From positions 682,001-746,000 of the forward strand of contig OZ240684.1 in NCBI GenBank assembly GCA_965199175.1: a stretch of 64,000 bases of DNA. The letters are read 5' to 3'. This DNA comes from G963923945 sp965199175. GTDB lineage: Bacteria; Pseudomonadota; Alphaproteobacteria; G963923945. Positions 1 through 8,528 of this stretch are shown piece by piece. A program made the translations under genes and the position numbers. The notes under the pieces are model-generated. The model was not told the origin of the DNA. It worked only from the letters and a program-made list of their open reading frames with translations, and did no database searches. Positions within the stretch are counted from its first letter, which is position 1, and each line of letters starts with the position of its first letter.

Positions 1-21
1 GCATCCCAGGACCGTTTCTCT

Positions 22-1422
22 ATGACAACTCTCAACCGAAACAGCACAACCTTGTTGTTGGTCACTGAACATGAGGATGGGCGTTCGCGCCTGTCCAGGC
101 AATTATCGAATGCCGGATATGGCACTGTATTGTCATCACGGGTGTCGAATGCTGTTCCTAATATTCTGAGCAACCGGGATATGAATTTGGTCATTTTTGG
201 TCCGGATCTCGTGGGCCGGGATGTGATTGCCCTGTTATCTCGTTTACGTTCTTCTGATTGGCCGGGAAACGAGGCAGTGCCGGTTATGTTGATGGTGAAT
301 TCCAACCTCTCCCAATATTTGGTTGAGGCTATCCGGATGGGTGTGAACAGCTGTATTGTCAAGCCCTTCAAAAACGAGGATATGGTCTCCCGCATTGATC
401 AGATTTGTCGTTCTCCCAATACTTTTATTGATTCTGCAGTCGCTGATTCTTTGGCCAAGCGCTTAGGCCCATTATCCCTGTCTTCACATGACCTGTCTTC
501 GCATGACAAGAGCGATAACGCAGACAGTATGACCGCTGATTCCTCTGCACAGGGTGGTTCAGAAAAAAAATCTCTTCGCGCGAAAGTCATTCAACGTTCC
601 GGGGAGAACACTCCATCCCTGATCGAAGTACCACCCCGAAAAGCCAACTCCGGTGGTCCGCGTCTTATAGCCGGTGAGAAGAAAAAAAACGGTCATAATT
701 TCAGCGAAGGATGGTCGGCGGGGGCGGAGAGTCCAAAAAGCCCAGTTTTGGCCAGGGAAGGAAAAAATGCTTCCGGTAAAGCAGCACGCTTAACTGAGCC
801 GGTCATTGCCAGACAGAACTCCGGTCATATCAATGGCCACCTCAATGGCCATCTTAATGGTCACCTCAGGACTAACGGACATGCCATCTTAAAAAAATCC
901 GAAACCGAGGATTGTGAGGATATGGTTACCGATCATTCAGCATGGTTGGATAGCAACGGCCAAATAGGCAAACGGGCCTGCTTTGCTTATAAAAAACTCC
1001 ATGCGTTTGATTTTAAAAAAGCCAATTTAAGAAACGCTGATTTTCGCTATGCCGATCTCAGTCATGCTAATTTTGAAGATGCCATACTCGAATGGGCGGA
1101 TTTTCGCTATGCGAAGTTGACTTCTGCCAATCTTGATCATGCGGATGTCCGGGGGGCGCGGCTTCGTCATGCTGATTGTTCTTTTGCCTCACTGAAAGAA
1201 ACAATTCTCCGGGATGCGGATCTTTCGGGGTCTCTTTTCAAGTCTGCCCTCCTGGCTTCTACTGATCTGGCTGGCTGCAACCTCATGGAGGTCAATTTCA
1301 GAGGGGTTGATCTGGCCACGGTTCAGGGATTACTTCAGCATCAGTTTGACCGGACATTCTCTGATGGTTTAACTATTTGCCCGACCGGTATTTTATGGAT
1401 TGATCCGGATCGTGATCAATGA
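22..1422 (+). CDS. Receiver-like domain protein with C-terminal pentapeptide repeats
   Basis: A protein of 466 residues in three parts. Residues about 9-130 have the length and pattern of a response-regulator receiver domain, including the conserved lysine-proline near residue 114 (CIVKPF). The usual phospho-acceptor aspartate at the end of the third strand is replaced: the strand reads NLVIFGPD, with G60 at the expected position. The acidic pair is also atypical (TEHEDG). Residues about 140-320 are low-complexity, with two short in-frame repeats (LSSHD x2 and NGHL x3). Residues about 330-445 are pentapeptide repeats of the A(D/N)Lxx type, such as ANLRNADFRYADLSHANF, which fold as a right-handed beta helix. 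No DNA-binding output domain is seen. It is probably a phosphorylation-independent pseudo-receiver scaffold; the partner is unknown. An AGGA lies about ten bases before the ATG. Confidence 0.8.
   Translation: MTTLNRNSTTLLLVTEHEDGRSRLSRQLSNAGYGTVLSSRVSNAVPNILSNRDMNLVIFGPDLVGRDVIALLSRLRSSDWPGNEAVPVMLMVNSNLSQYLVEAIRMGVNSCIVKPFKNEDMVSRIDQICRSPNTFIDSAVADSLAKRLGPLSLSSHDLSSHDKSDNADSMTADSSAQGGSEKKSLRAKVIQRSGENTPSLIEVPPRKANSGGPRLIAGEKKKNGHNFSEGWSAGAESPKSPVLAREGKNASGKAARLTEPVIARQNSGHINGHLNGHLNGHLRTNGHAILKKSETEDCEDMVTDHSAWLDSNGQIGKRACFAYKKLHAFDFKKANLRNADFRYADLSHANFEDAILEWADFRYAKLTSANLDHADVRGARLRHADCSFASLKETILRDADLSGSLFKSALLASTDLAGCNLMEVNFRGVDLATVQGLLQHQFDRTFSDGLTICPTGILWIDPDRDQ
478..507 (+). repeat. 15-bp direct repeat, 2 copies, in coding sequence
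   Basis: Two adjacent copies of ctgtcttcacatgac that differ at one base (the second has a g). They are in frame and encode LSSHD twice in the linker of the receiver/pentapeptide protein. Confidence 0.85.
832..867 (+). repeat. 12-bp direct repeat, 3 copies, in coding sequence
   Basis: Three adjacent copies of a unit like aatggccacctc. They are in frame and encode NGHL three times in the linker before the pentapeptide repeats. A degenerate fourth copy (TNGHA) follows. Confidence 0.85.
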
Positions 1423-1474
1423 AATAGCGTCCGGGTGACTGGAGATTAAAATTCTGGCTATTCTCGCATGTATT

Positions 1475-1753
1475 GTGACCGTTATTCCCCGGGTCTCTTT
1501 TGGATGGTCGTATTGTTCAGAACCAAATGCCAGTCCGCCGCATTGTACGGAAACATGGGGAGGAGGATTTGAAGATGACTGGGCCTTCCAGTCATGCAAA
1601 AGGGATGTAAAAAACTACATAGAGAAACTTTCTGATTGGGTGAGTTGTAAACAAAATCAGCTAGAAGAGACCCGTAGAGAAGCTCAGAAAAGATCAGAAG
1701 AGGCAATCAGAAAATTCAACTGTAAAGCTGAAGGAAATGATTTTTGCTATTAG
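1475..1753 (+). CDS. Small cysteine-rich, probably secreted hypothetical protein
   Basis: Not a named family to my knowledge. The first conventional start in this frame is GTG at 1475, but the frame stays open back to a TGA at 1436-1438. The codons from 1445 would encode IKILAILACIVTVIPRVSFG, a good signal-peptide-like stretch. The true start may therefore be an ATT codon at 1445 (directly after GGAG) or another rare start, or an ATG may have been lost by mutation. The rest is hydrophilic with six cysteines (YCSEP, HCTE, SCKR, SCKQ, NCKA, FCY), consistent with three disulfides in the periplasm, plus a basic/acidic helical segment (ETRREAQKRSEEAIRKF). It follows the pentapeptide gene on the same strand. 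It could be a decaying gene. Confidence 0.5.
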   Translation: MTVIPRVSFGWSYCSEPNASPPHCTETWGGGFEDDWAFQSCKRDVKNYIEKLSDWVSCKQNQLEETRREAQKRSEEAIRKFNCKAEGNDFCY

Positions 1754-1824
1754 ATTTCTACCTTCTTTGATTGATCTGATCCTGATCGACTGCATCAGAA
1801 CCCTTTTTTCCAGAATCTCTCCCA

Positions 1825-2694
1825 TCAAGGGTAGACGCAGAGTTGGTCTTTACCAGCCGCAATGAGCCTGTTTTCGGTGCTCTCGTAAAATTTGTTTCTG
1901 TCTACGCACAATCCGTCTTCTACGTCCAGATATTCAATAATCTCGCCGTTAAAATTGACTCTCATATCATACCAAAAGGCACCACCAACATCTTTGAAAT
2001 AGGATTTTTTTCTACGCACAATCACAGAATCAGGTAAAAATTCCAAATCCCCGTCCGGGAACTGAACCGGTTTTGACAACGCCCGGTTGAAGGTAACGTT
2101 TCTTGTATGCGTTGCCATATGAATTTGAAAAAGGATCAGATCATCGGTGATCATCCGGGCTTCTATTCCATAATCACTGGAATATAAAAGAAAATAATAG
2201 GTCTCGGCGATTTTGACCAGTTGCTGATTTGAGTATCTGCATTTTTCGGAACACGATAATTCAAGAGGCGACAGAGTGTTGACAATTTCGTGAGGAAAAT
2301 TCGTGTGTTGAGAATTTTTGCGCTCAAATTCCAAACCAAATTCATATAATATCGGATCAAGGAAGGCGTCTTCTTTTCTGTTGTCTGTGTTTTCAAACAG
2401 AAATTCAGCCAATTCGCGGCTTATTTTTCTGAAACATTTCTGATTTAAATTGTTGGAAACCAAGACAAATTCTTCCGAATCATCACGTAATGGAACAATG
2501 TCAACCGGACCCTCAGAACAGGAAGCAAACCGGGCGACCTGAAAATCAGGGAAGGGGTATCGTTGCCTGGAAAATTGTTCTGAGAGTTGGCTTAAAAATT
2601 GTTCTGCGGGCTGGCTTGCTGAACTTTCATGACTGATGAATAAGGTCATGAAGACGAATAAGGCCATGAATATGTCAATAATTGCGTATTTCAT
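1825..2694 (-). CDS. Hypothetical secreted or membrane-anchored protein
   Basis: 289 residues, no family recognised. The N-terminus (MKYAIIDIFMALFVFMTL, then SHESSASQP) reads as a signal peptide with a plausible cleavage site near the SSA-SQ residues, so the mature protein is probably periplasmic. The mature part has several cysteines (ASCSEG, QKCFRK, SCSEKCRYS, DGLCVD, QLCVYP), suggesting disulfides. It stands alone on the minus strand, convergent with the small cysteine-rich gene upstream in coordinates. A stretch of 17-bp repeats lies just before its start. Confidence 0.6.
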   Translation of the reverse strand: MKYAIIDIFMALFVFMTLFISHESSASQPAEQFLSQLSEQFSRQRYPFPDFQVARFASCSEGPVDIVPLRDDSEEFVLVSNNLNQKCFRKISRELAEFLFENTDNRKEDAFLDPILYEFGLEFERKNSQHTNFPHEIVNTLSPLELSCSEKCRYSNQQLVKIAETYYFLLYSSDYGIEARMITDDLILFQIHMATHTRNVTFNRALSKPVQFPDGDLEFLPDSVIVRRKKSYFKDVGGAFWYDMRVNFNGEIIEYLDVEDGLCVDRNKFYESTENRLIAAGKDQLCVYP

Positions 2695-2726
2695 TACCTA
2701 TCTCACGTCTTTGCCCATTTATATTT

Positions 2727-2777
2727 TATAAACGTTTTCTGCTTACAAACATCTTCTGCTTATAAACATGTTCTGAT
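2727..2777 (+). repeat. 17-bp direct repeat, 3 copies, intergenic
   Basis: Three adjacent imperfect copies of a unit like tataaacgttttctgct, with the beginning of a fourth after them. They fill part of the 205-bp gap between two divergent hypothetical genes (1825-2694 minus and 2900-3394 plus), where promoters of both would lie. Confidence 0.8.
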
Positions 2778-2899
2778 TGTAAACGCTTTTGGGGGCACCT
2801 CTCATAAGAGCGGTATTTGTTATTCACTGGCTATAGTCGCACGATTCTACAATCTGATATAGGTCCTGATACCGACAAATAAGATAAGGAGATAATCCA

Positions 2900-3394
2900 A
2901 TGGGTAGGGTTAATCCTAATCAAAGAGGTAAAGCCAGTCGATTTTTTATTGCCGGCGAGTTGTGCAGAAGAGGATTGGCTGCCTCAGTAACTTTGGGTGG
3001 TGCTCCCAACACAGATATTCTATGCAGCAACCGGGAGAAAACCAAATCCGTCCATATTAAAGTTAGAACATATCTTCCAGACAAGCCTACTTGCATTGTG
3101 GGGCCGAATGCAGAAAATGACTATGGAACCAATTTTGTCTGGGTTTTGGGCGGTATTCCAAAACCGAACTCAAATCAAAATCCAGAATACTACATCATTC
3201 CATCATCAGAAATGGCCAGAAAGGTCACATATGCTCATCAACAATGGTTGCAAGGAACCAAACCAAATGGTGACAAAAGAAATGACAACCCTGCGCTCAC
3301 TGTTCATTTGCCACCCAAAACAAATTATGTGGGTTGGTCCATCCAATCATATAAAAACAGATGGGATATAATAGGACAATTATTGAAAGACTGA
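2900..3394 (+). CDS. Hypothetical protein, possible PD-(D/E)xK nuclease-like fold
   Basis: 164 residues with a clear AAGGAG ribosome-binding site before the ATG. The N-terminal part has the spacing of a small restriction-endonuclease-like fold: a helix with GELCRRGLAAS, a strand with NTDILCS, then SVHIKVRT, where D and K would be metal and catalytic residues. The middle E/Q of the classic motif is H here, so activity is uncertain. Proteins with this layout are common in bacterial genomes as stand-alone uncharacterised genes. The second half (VWVLGGIPKP, EYYIIPSSEMA, YVGWSI) resembles the strand-rich tail of such proteins. No methyltransferase or specificity subunit is nearby. The fold call is inferred from motif spacing only. 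Confidence 0.6.
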   Translation: MGRVNPNQRGKASRFFIAGELCRRGLAASVTLGGAPNTDILCSNREKTKSVHIKVRTYLPDKPTCIVGPNAENDYGTNFVWVLGGIPKPNSNQNPEYYIIPSSEMARKVTYAHQQWLQGTKPNGDKRNDNPALTVHLPPKTNYVGWSIQSYKNRWDIIGQLLKD

Positions 3395-3508
3395 CCAATC
3401 CCTGGCCCACAGGTTTGGGTCGTTCCGGGTCTTTGGTGTCAAAATTTTCTCACAAGTTCCCTCAAAGTCAAAACGAGAAAACACCCGAATGCATCATCGG
3501 TTGGATAT

Positions 3509-5329
3509 CTACTCAACTGTGACTGATTTGGCGAGGTTACGCGGTTGATCAACATCAGTCCCTTTGGCGGTTGCCGTATAATAAGCCAGTAACTGGACCG
3601 CGACTGCATGGATCATTGGGGTAACGAAGGGAACAGCCTCCGGCAATAAAACGGTTTGGGTCGCTGCGGTGCCGATTTTTTCCAATCCCTGGGCATCGGA
3701 CAAAGCAATCACATGGCCGCCACGGGCTGCGACTTCTTCCATATTGGACAGCGTTTTTGCAAAAAGCTGGTTGTTGGGTATCGTGAAGATCACCGGCAGA
3801 TTATGGGTAACCAGGGCGATGGGGCCATGCTTCATCTCCCCGGCGGCATATCCTTCGGCATGAATATAGGAAATTTCCTTGAGTTTGAGTGCGCCTTCCA
3901 GGGCAATCGGATAATGGGTTCCGCGCCCAAGATACAGAACATTCCGGGCATCGGCTAAATAGTGGCCAAGTTGGCGTAATTGATCATTGAGCCGTAATGT
4001 CTCAGCAATCCAGGTCGGGGTTTCGATAAGAGCCTGGGATAGGGTGGCTTCACGCTCAGGGTCAATCTGGTGACGTGCCCGTCCAATCGCAATCGCCGAT
4101 ACAGCCAGGACCGTCAGCTGGGTGGTTAATGCTTTGGTCGAGGCAACGCTGATTTCCGGCCCGCCATGCGTGGCCAGAACAAAATCGGCTTCCCGCGCCA
4201 TCGTGCTTTCCGGAACATTGACAATCGCAATGCTATACTGTCCGGCTTTTCGAGCATGACGTAATGCCGCCAGACTGTCGGCAGTTTCCCCGGATTGAGA
4301 AACGAAAATCGCCACCCCATTTTCCGGCAAAACCGGATCACGATAACGAAATTCTGAGGCTAGATCACATTGAGTAGGGATATTGGCAATCTCCTCAAAC
4401 CAATAGCGGGCGGTGAGAGTTGCATAATGAGAAGATCCACAGGCAACCAGATTGATTTTCGGTATAGTCTGCCAGTCCAGCCCCATATCAGGTAATGTGA
4501 CAATGCGGGTTTGAGGATCAATAAAGCTGGTCAGGGTATCACTGATTGCGGTTGGCTGTTCATGGATTTCCTTAAGCATATAATGAGGAAAATTGCCCTT
4601 GTCACTGCCGCCGACATGGGTGATATGGGTGATTGGGCGTTGAATGTTTTCCCCGGAAGCAGTACGGATAGTGAGGCTGTTTGCGGTTAAAAAAGCCCGG
4701 TCATCTTCTTCCAGATATGTGATGTTTTCGGTAATTGGGGCCAGGGCTGCACTATCCGAGGCCAGATACATTTCGCCATCTCCATGCCCGACTGCCAGAG
4801 GTGCTCCCCGCCGGGCCGCGATGATCAGGTCATGCTGATTGGCGAATATGGCTGCCAGGGCAAACGCACCTTCCAGGCGTTCCAGGCATTGAGTTGTTGC
4901 TTTTTCCGGATCCTGGCTTTGACTGAGATAATGGCTGATGAGTTGGGCAATGACTTCGGAGTCGGTTTCACTCTCAAAAACATACTCCTGATCTTCAAGT
5001 TCTTGTCGCAATTCACGATAATTTTCGATGATGCCGTTGTGAACAAGGGCGACGGTGTCGGTGGCATGTGGATGCGCATTGGTCTGGTTGGGGCGACCAT
5101 GGGTGGCCCAGCGGGTATGGCCAATTCCGGTTTTACCATCAATGCTCTCAGCATCAATGAGTGCCTTCAGGTTGCATAATTTTCCTTCTGCCCGTCGACG
5201 CTCAATGCCGTGATCAGACACAATAGCGATCCCTGCTGAATCATAGCCCCGGTATTCCAGATGCTGTAGCCCGGTAAGCAGATGAGGGGCTGCGGGCTGT
5301 TTGCCGACAATGCCAATAATGCCACACAT
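3509..5329 (-). CDS. glmS: Glutamine-fructose-6-phosphate aminotransferase (isomerizing)
   Basis: Makes glucosamine-6-phosphate from fructose-6-phosphate and glutamine, the committed step to UDP-GlcNAc for peptidoglycan and lipid A. 606 residues, the normal length. It starts MCGIIGIVG, with the N-terminal cysteine nucleophile of the class II glutaminase domain (about 1-220, with HTRWATHG and HNGIIENY). Two SIS sugar-isomerase domains follow (VACGSSHY near residue 300, SQSGETADSL near 345) and the conserved end NLAKSVTVE. It lies 52 bp downstream of glmU on the same strand, so the pair is probably co-transcribed. No glmS ribozyme is evident. Confidence 0.97.
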   Translation of the reverse strand: MCGIIGIVGKQPAAPHLLTGLQHLEYRGYDSAGIAIVSDHGIERRRAEGKLCNLKALIDAESIDGKTGIGHTRWATHGRPNQTNAHPHATDTVALVHNGIIENYRELRQELEDQEYVFESETDSEVIAQLISHYLSQSQDPEKATTQCLERLEGAFALAAIFANQHDLIIAARRGAPLAVGHGDGEMYLASDSAALAPITENITYLEEDDRAFLTANSLTIRTASGENIQRPITHITHVGGSDKGNFPHYMLKEIHEQPTAISDTLTSFIDPQTRIVTLPDMGLDWQTIPKINLVACGSSHYATLTARYWFEEIANIPTQCDLASEFRYRDPVLPENGVAIFVSQSGETADSLAALRHARKAGQYSIAIVNVPESTMAREADFVLATHGGPEISVASTKALTTQLTVLAVSAIAIGRARHQIDPEREATLSQALIETPTWIAETLRLNDQLRQLGHYLADARNVLYLGRGTHYPIALEGALKLKEISYIHAEGYAAGEMKHGPIALVTHNLPVIFTIPNNQLFAKTLSNMEEVAARGGHVIALSDAQGLEKIGTAATQTVLLPEAVPFVTPMIHAVAVQLLAYYTATAKGTDVDQPRNLAKSVTVE

Positions 5330-5381
5330 AGTTGTTAAAAACCTTTTGCTCTGCTCAGGGAAGCATTCGGGGGACGATCAT

Positions 5382-6782
5382 TCAGGAGGATTTTTTATTC
5401 GATGATATGGTTTTATGTCTGGCTTGATTATGCCGTTTAGCTACTGGTTTATTCCAATGGGTTTTTTCAATCAAAGGCGGGCGGGTCAAAGCCAGGGTAT
5501 GCGCACTCACATCATCAGTGATGACACTGCCGGCACCAATAACAGCATTGGCTCCTAAATGGACCGGGGCAATCAAAGAGGCATTGGAACCGATAAAAGC
5601 ACCCTTGCCGATGATGGTCTGATATTTATGGGTGCCGTCATAATTGCAGGTGATGACCCCAGCCCCGATATTGGCCGAAGATTCAATCCGGGCATCTCCG
5701 ATATAGCTGAGATGATTGACTTTCGCTCCGGTTCCCAGGGTTGTATTCTTGATTTCGACAAAATTGCCGATACGGGCTTGTGTTCCGATGGTTGTATTGG
5801 AACGAAGACGGGCAAAGGGTCCAACCACAGCCCGGGCAGCAATATGTGCTCCGGATATATGACAAAAAGACTCAATTCTGGCATCAGAACCAATGGTTAC
5901 ATTCGGCCCAAAGACGACATTGGGATGGATAACGACCCCTGCGGCTATTTTGGTATCATAGTTGAACCAGACTGTTTCGGGATCAACTAATGTCACACCG
6001 CGGCGCATGGCCGCTTGCCGGAGGCGGCTTTGCATCATGCGTTCAGCCCCGGCCAATTCAGCCTGCGTATTAATGCCCATCAATTCGTCGGCTTTACCCT
6101 CAACAAAGACAGCTTTTCCGCCCTTCCTGGTGATCAGACCGACCACATCAGGGAGATAGAATTCACCTTGTGCATTATCATCAGATAAGCAATTCAGAAC
6201 CCCAAATAATGCTGAAGAACGCATGGCAAAAACTCCGGAACTGCATAATGTCAGGCGTTTTTGAGCTGGTGTCGCATCACTGGCTTCGACAATATCGGCT
6301 ACATAACCATGTGTATCAATGATCAGGCGGCCATATTGGCTGGATGGATCAAGATGCAGGCCCAGGACAGCCAGTTCGTGATCAGTTGATTTTTGCTTTT
6401 TTATATTTTGTTTTTTTATATCCAGCGTACTCAGTAAACGCGAGAGTGTCCGCCGGTTGATCAATGGTGCATCACCGCATAAAGTCAGTATCGTCCCGTC
6501 AAAACCATCCAGAGCATCACAGGCATACCGGACCGCATCGCCTGTGCCGCGAGGTGGATCCTGTATAATGATTTCAGCTTCGGGAACAATGTCACGAAAG
6601 GATTGATTGCCTGGTGGAGCAACAACCAACAGGCGTTGAGGATCCAGGGCAGCCGCAACCGCCCCAACATGGCCCAGCAGCGAACGACCCGCTATTTCAT
6701 GGAGTACCTTAGGGCGCGATGACCGCATCCGGGTTCCCTTACCAGCGGCCAGGATAATAACGGCTAACTTTCTTTGCGGCAT
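5382..6782 (-). CDS. glmU: Bifunctional UDP-GlcNAc pyrophosphorylase / GlcN-1-P acetyltransferase
   Basis: Catalyses the last two steps to UDP-GlcNAc. The N-terminal half is a Rossmann-like nucleotidyltransferase (AVIILAAGKGTRMRSS, then RPKVLHEIAG; LCGDAPLI). The C-terminal half, from about residue 255, is a left-handed beta helix of hexapeptide repeats with the acetyltransferase signatures GNFVEIKNTTLGTGAKVNHL and CNYDG. 466 residues. A two-copy 15-bp duplication in frame (IKKQN IKKQK, near residue 126) adds a lysine-rich insertion to the uridylyltransferase domain. It precedes glmS in one transcription unit. Confidence 0.96.
   Translation of the reverse strand: MPQRKLAVIILAAGKGTRMRSSRPKVLHEIAGRSLLGHVGAVAAALDPQRLLVVAPPGNQSFRDIVPEAEIIIQDPPRGTGDAVRYACDALDGFDGTILTLCGDAPLINRRTLSRLLSTLDIKKQNIKKQKSTDHELAVLGLHLDPSSQYGRLIIDTHGYVADIVEASDATPAQKRLTLCSSGVFAMRSSALFGVLNCLSDDNAQGEFYLPDVVGLITRKGGKAVFVEGKADELMGINTQAELAGAERMMQSRLRQAAMRRGVTLVDPETVWFNYDTKIAAGVVIHPNVVFGPNVTIGSDARIESFCHISGAHIAARAVVGPFARLRSNTTIGTQARIGNFVEIKNTTLGTGAKVNHLSYIGDARIESSANIGAGVITCNYDGTHKYQTIIGKGAFIGSNASLIAPVHLGANAVIGAGSVITDDVSAHTLALTRPPLIEKTHWNKPVAKRHNQARHKTISSNKKSS
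6390..6419 (+). repeat. 15-bp direct repeat, 2 copies, inside glmU
   Basis: Two adjacent T-rich 15-bp units that, on the coding (minus) strand, give the consecutive pentapeptides IKKQN and IKKQK in GlmU. Confidence 0.8.
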
Positions 6783-7102
6783 TCAAAACAATGATCGTTG
6801 ATGAATAAAAAGGACGTTTTTAGTAAAAAGGACATGGTCGATAAAATGAGACTTGTAAAATTGGGTTATTTCGAAAAATTGGATTATCTATTCTATTGTT
6901 TCAATATTCAAAACAAATATGGTCAGATTCAAGACAAGAACCACAAAGACATCATCACTCTTTATCACGGACGTAAATTCACAAACTCTTTAATTCACAA
7001 ACTCTTTCCGAATGCAACATCATCAAAGGGATATTCACTGGTTTTTAGCGATCCTTTCAGGTCGGTTTTGACGAATTATGAAAGCATGATATCTCCTGGT
7101 CA
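6783..7102 (+). other. 320-bp divergent gap between glmU and gph
   Basis: This A+T-rich stretch separates two genes that point away from each other, so it should carry both promoters. It contains an open frame from 6798 to 7106 (102 codons, lysine- and asparagine-rich, overlapping the gph start by four bases). That frame has no recognisable domain and contains a 16-bp duplication, a period that would not keep frame if it were coding. I treat it as non-coding, with low certainty; a small orphan gene co-translated with gph is the alternative. Confidence 0.4.
6976..7007 (+). repeat. 16-bp perfect direct repeat, 2 copies, intergenic
   Basis: Two exact adjacent copies of aattcacaaactcttt in the glmU-gph gap. 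Confidence 0.9.
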
Positions 7103-7807
7103 ATGAATCGCTCTAACTCCGTTATCCTGTTTGACCTTGATGGGACTTTGGTCGATAGTGCTCCTGATTTAGCCGCTACTTTGAATCATATTTTGGTTTC
7201 GGCCGGACGTTCACCCATCGATGGTCATAGAATCGATTCCATCATTGGTGATGGTGCCCTGGCGATGTTGGAGAGGGGGTTTGCAATGACCGGCGCCCCC
7301 CTGGCGGAAGCCGAACGTTGCCCAATGCGGCAATCATTCCTTGAGCATTACGAACATCATTGCACCGACCATTCATCTCTTTACCCTGGTTGTGTTGACA
7401 TGTTGACGACTGTGAAACAACAGGGTTTTGAGTGTGCGATTTGTACCAATAAGCTGCATTATCTTGCTGAGCGTGTGGTCACTGGTTTGGGATTAGACCG
7501 CTGGATTGATGTTGTGGTTGGCGCGCAAGATGGACGGGCGCGCAAGCCTGATCCGGAAATTCTGATTACTGCTCTGGCATCTCTGGGCCGTGATACTGCC
7601 GATGCGGTTATGGTCGGTGACAGCAGCAATGATATTGAAGCAGCATGTGCCCTTGGTTTGCCAGCGATTGCCGTAACCTATGGTTATGGCTTTGCCCGGT
7701 TTGACCGGCCTCCTGCGGCTGCCCTTGCCCATAGCCTGGCTGAATTGCCGGATATTCTCGACTCTCTGGCGACTGCTTCTCAAAAAAAGAAAGATTCCTC
7801 AGCTTGA
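7103..7807 (+). CDS. gph: Phosphoglycolate phosphatase, HAD family
   Basis: Removes the phosphate from 2-phosphoglycolate formed in DNA repair or oxygenase side reactions. 234 residues, with all four HAD motifs: I, FDLDGTLVDSAPDLAATLN, with nucleophile D11 and D13; II, CTNK; III, lysine in RKPDPEIL; IV, MVGDSSNDIEAA. The helical cap lies between residues about 20 and 95. It is divergent from glmU. Its stop codon overlaps the -35 element of a candidate promoter for the tRNA-Val gene. Other HAD phosphatases (for example MupP-like enzymes) share these motifs, so substrate identity is family-level. Confidence 0.88.
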   Translation: MNRSNSVILFDLDGTLVDSAPDLAATLNHILVSAGRSPIDGHRIDSIIGDGALAMLERGFAMTGAPLAEAERCPMRQSFLEHYEHHCTDHSSLYPGCVDMLTTVKQQGFECAICTNKLHYLAERVVTGLGLDRWIDVVVGAQDGRARKPDPEILITALASLGRDTADAVMVGDSSNDIEAACALGLPAIAVTYGYGFARFDRPPAAALAHSLAELPDILDSLATASQKKKDSSA

Positions 7808-7832
7808 CAGGCCCGGAATCACATTCTTATAT
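7804..7832 (+). promoter_or_regulatory. Candidate sigma-70 promoter upstream of tRNA-Val
   Basis: TTGACA at 7804-7809, a 17-bp spacer, and TTATAT at 7827-7832. It overlaps the gph stop codon and points toward the tRNA-Val gene, with a predicted leader of about 125 bases. Seen by motif only. Confidence 0.45.
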
Positions 7833-7964
7833 CGATTTAATCTCTGGAATTCTTTTGGCACTATCCGGCAGTACAGAGAATCTGAAAAACCAAAAAACCG
7901 AAAATAGCTGTTACCCGGAATACCATGACAACCAGAAAAAGATACTGAGCCGACACTTAAATGC

Positions 7965-8039
7965 GGGCGCGTAGCTCAGCGGGAGAGCGCTCCCTTCACA
8001 CGGGAGAGGTCACAGGTTCAATCCCTGTCGCGCCCACCA
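7965..8039 (+). tRNA. tRNA-Val (anticodon CAC)
   Basis: Full cloverleaf: 7-bp acceptor stem GGGCGCG/CGCGCCC, D-arm with TAGCTCAGCGGGAGAGC, anticodon stem CTCCC/GGGAG closing the loop TTCACAC (anticodon CAC, reading GUG), and T-arm ACAGGTTCAATCCCTGT. The CCA end is encoded at 8037-8039. Confidence 0.97.
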
Positions 8040-8099
8040 AACAATCAATTTTATTGATACAAATCAAAAGGCTATAAAAAAAACATCCCACATAAGATC

Positions 8100-8119
8100 C
8101 TGTCATGGGACAGTTTTTT
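8100..8119 (+). terminator. Rho-independent terminator after tRNA-Val
   Basis: Hairpin CTGTC-ATGG-GACAG (8100-8113) followed by six T residues. It lies 60 bp downstream of the tRNA and on the same strand. Confidence 0.7.
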
Positions 8120-8255
8120 GTTGATTTTTCTAAATAAATTAGCATTTTGGTGGGCCTGTCGGGCCTTGAAATACAACCAAAATAATATCTTTGGGTGTTT
8201 TTTAATTGCCTGAGATCAAAAATATCAGGAAAGTGTCGGAAGGCGTGATCAGTCT

Positions 8256-8489
8256 ATGAATGCATCTGAAGTATTACGGTTACAGAAATACCTCCGGGGG
8301 AAATTTAGTTGTCCGGAAATCAATTTGGAAGTCGTCCCCCAAAAAAGTGACTCGGTAGAAATGAGCATCGGTGATGAATTCATTGGTGTCATCTATCGCG
8401 ATGATGAAGATGGCGAGGTTTCTTACGCTCTTGAAATGGCCATTTTAGAAATGGATTTACCGTCGATTGCTGACGTTTCTGATGGGTGA
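8256..8489 (+). CDS. DUF3126 family protein
   Basis: 77 residues. It matches the small alphaproteobacterial DUF3126 family by its typical pattern: an N-terminal LRLQKYLR helix, then DSVEMSIGDEFIGVIYRDDE and the end LEMAILEMDL. Function unknown; acidic (especially the DDEDGE segment) and cytoplasmic. It stands alone after the tRNA-Val terminator. The gap 8120-8255 shows nothing further. Confidence 0.85.
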   Translation: MNASEVLRLQKYLRGKFSCPEINLEVVPQKSDSVEMSIGDEFIGVIYRDDEDGEVSYALEMAILEMDLPSIADVSDG

Positions 8490-8528
8490 TCGGGGATTGA
8501 TGATTTGTCTGAAAAACACCTTTTAAGA

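Noticed and set aside
5330..5381. glmS ribozyme or riboswitch upstream of glmS
   Set aside because: Only 52 bp separate glmU and glmS, too little for the ribozyme, and no matching structure is visible.
6798..7106. 102-codon open frame overlapping the gph start
   Set aside because: No recognisable domain, A/K/N-rich composition unlike the neighbours, contains a 16-bp duplication, and occupies the only space available for the glmU and gph promoters. Kept as a gap entry.
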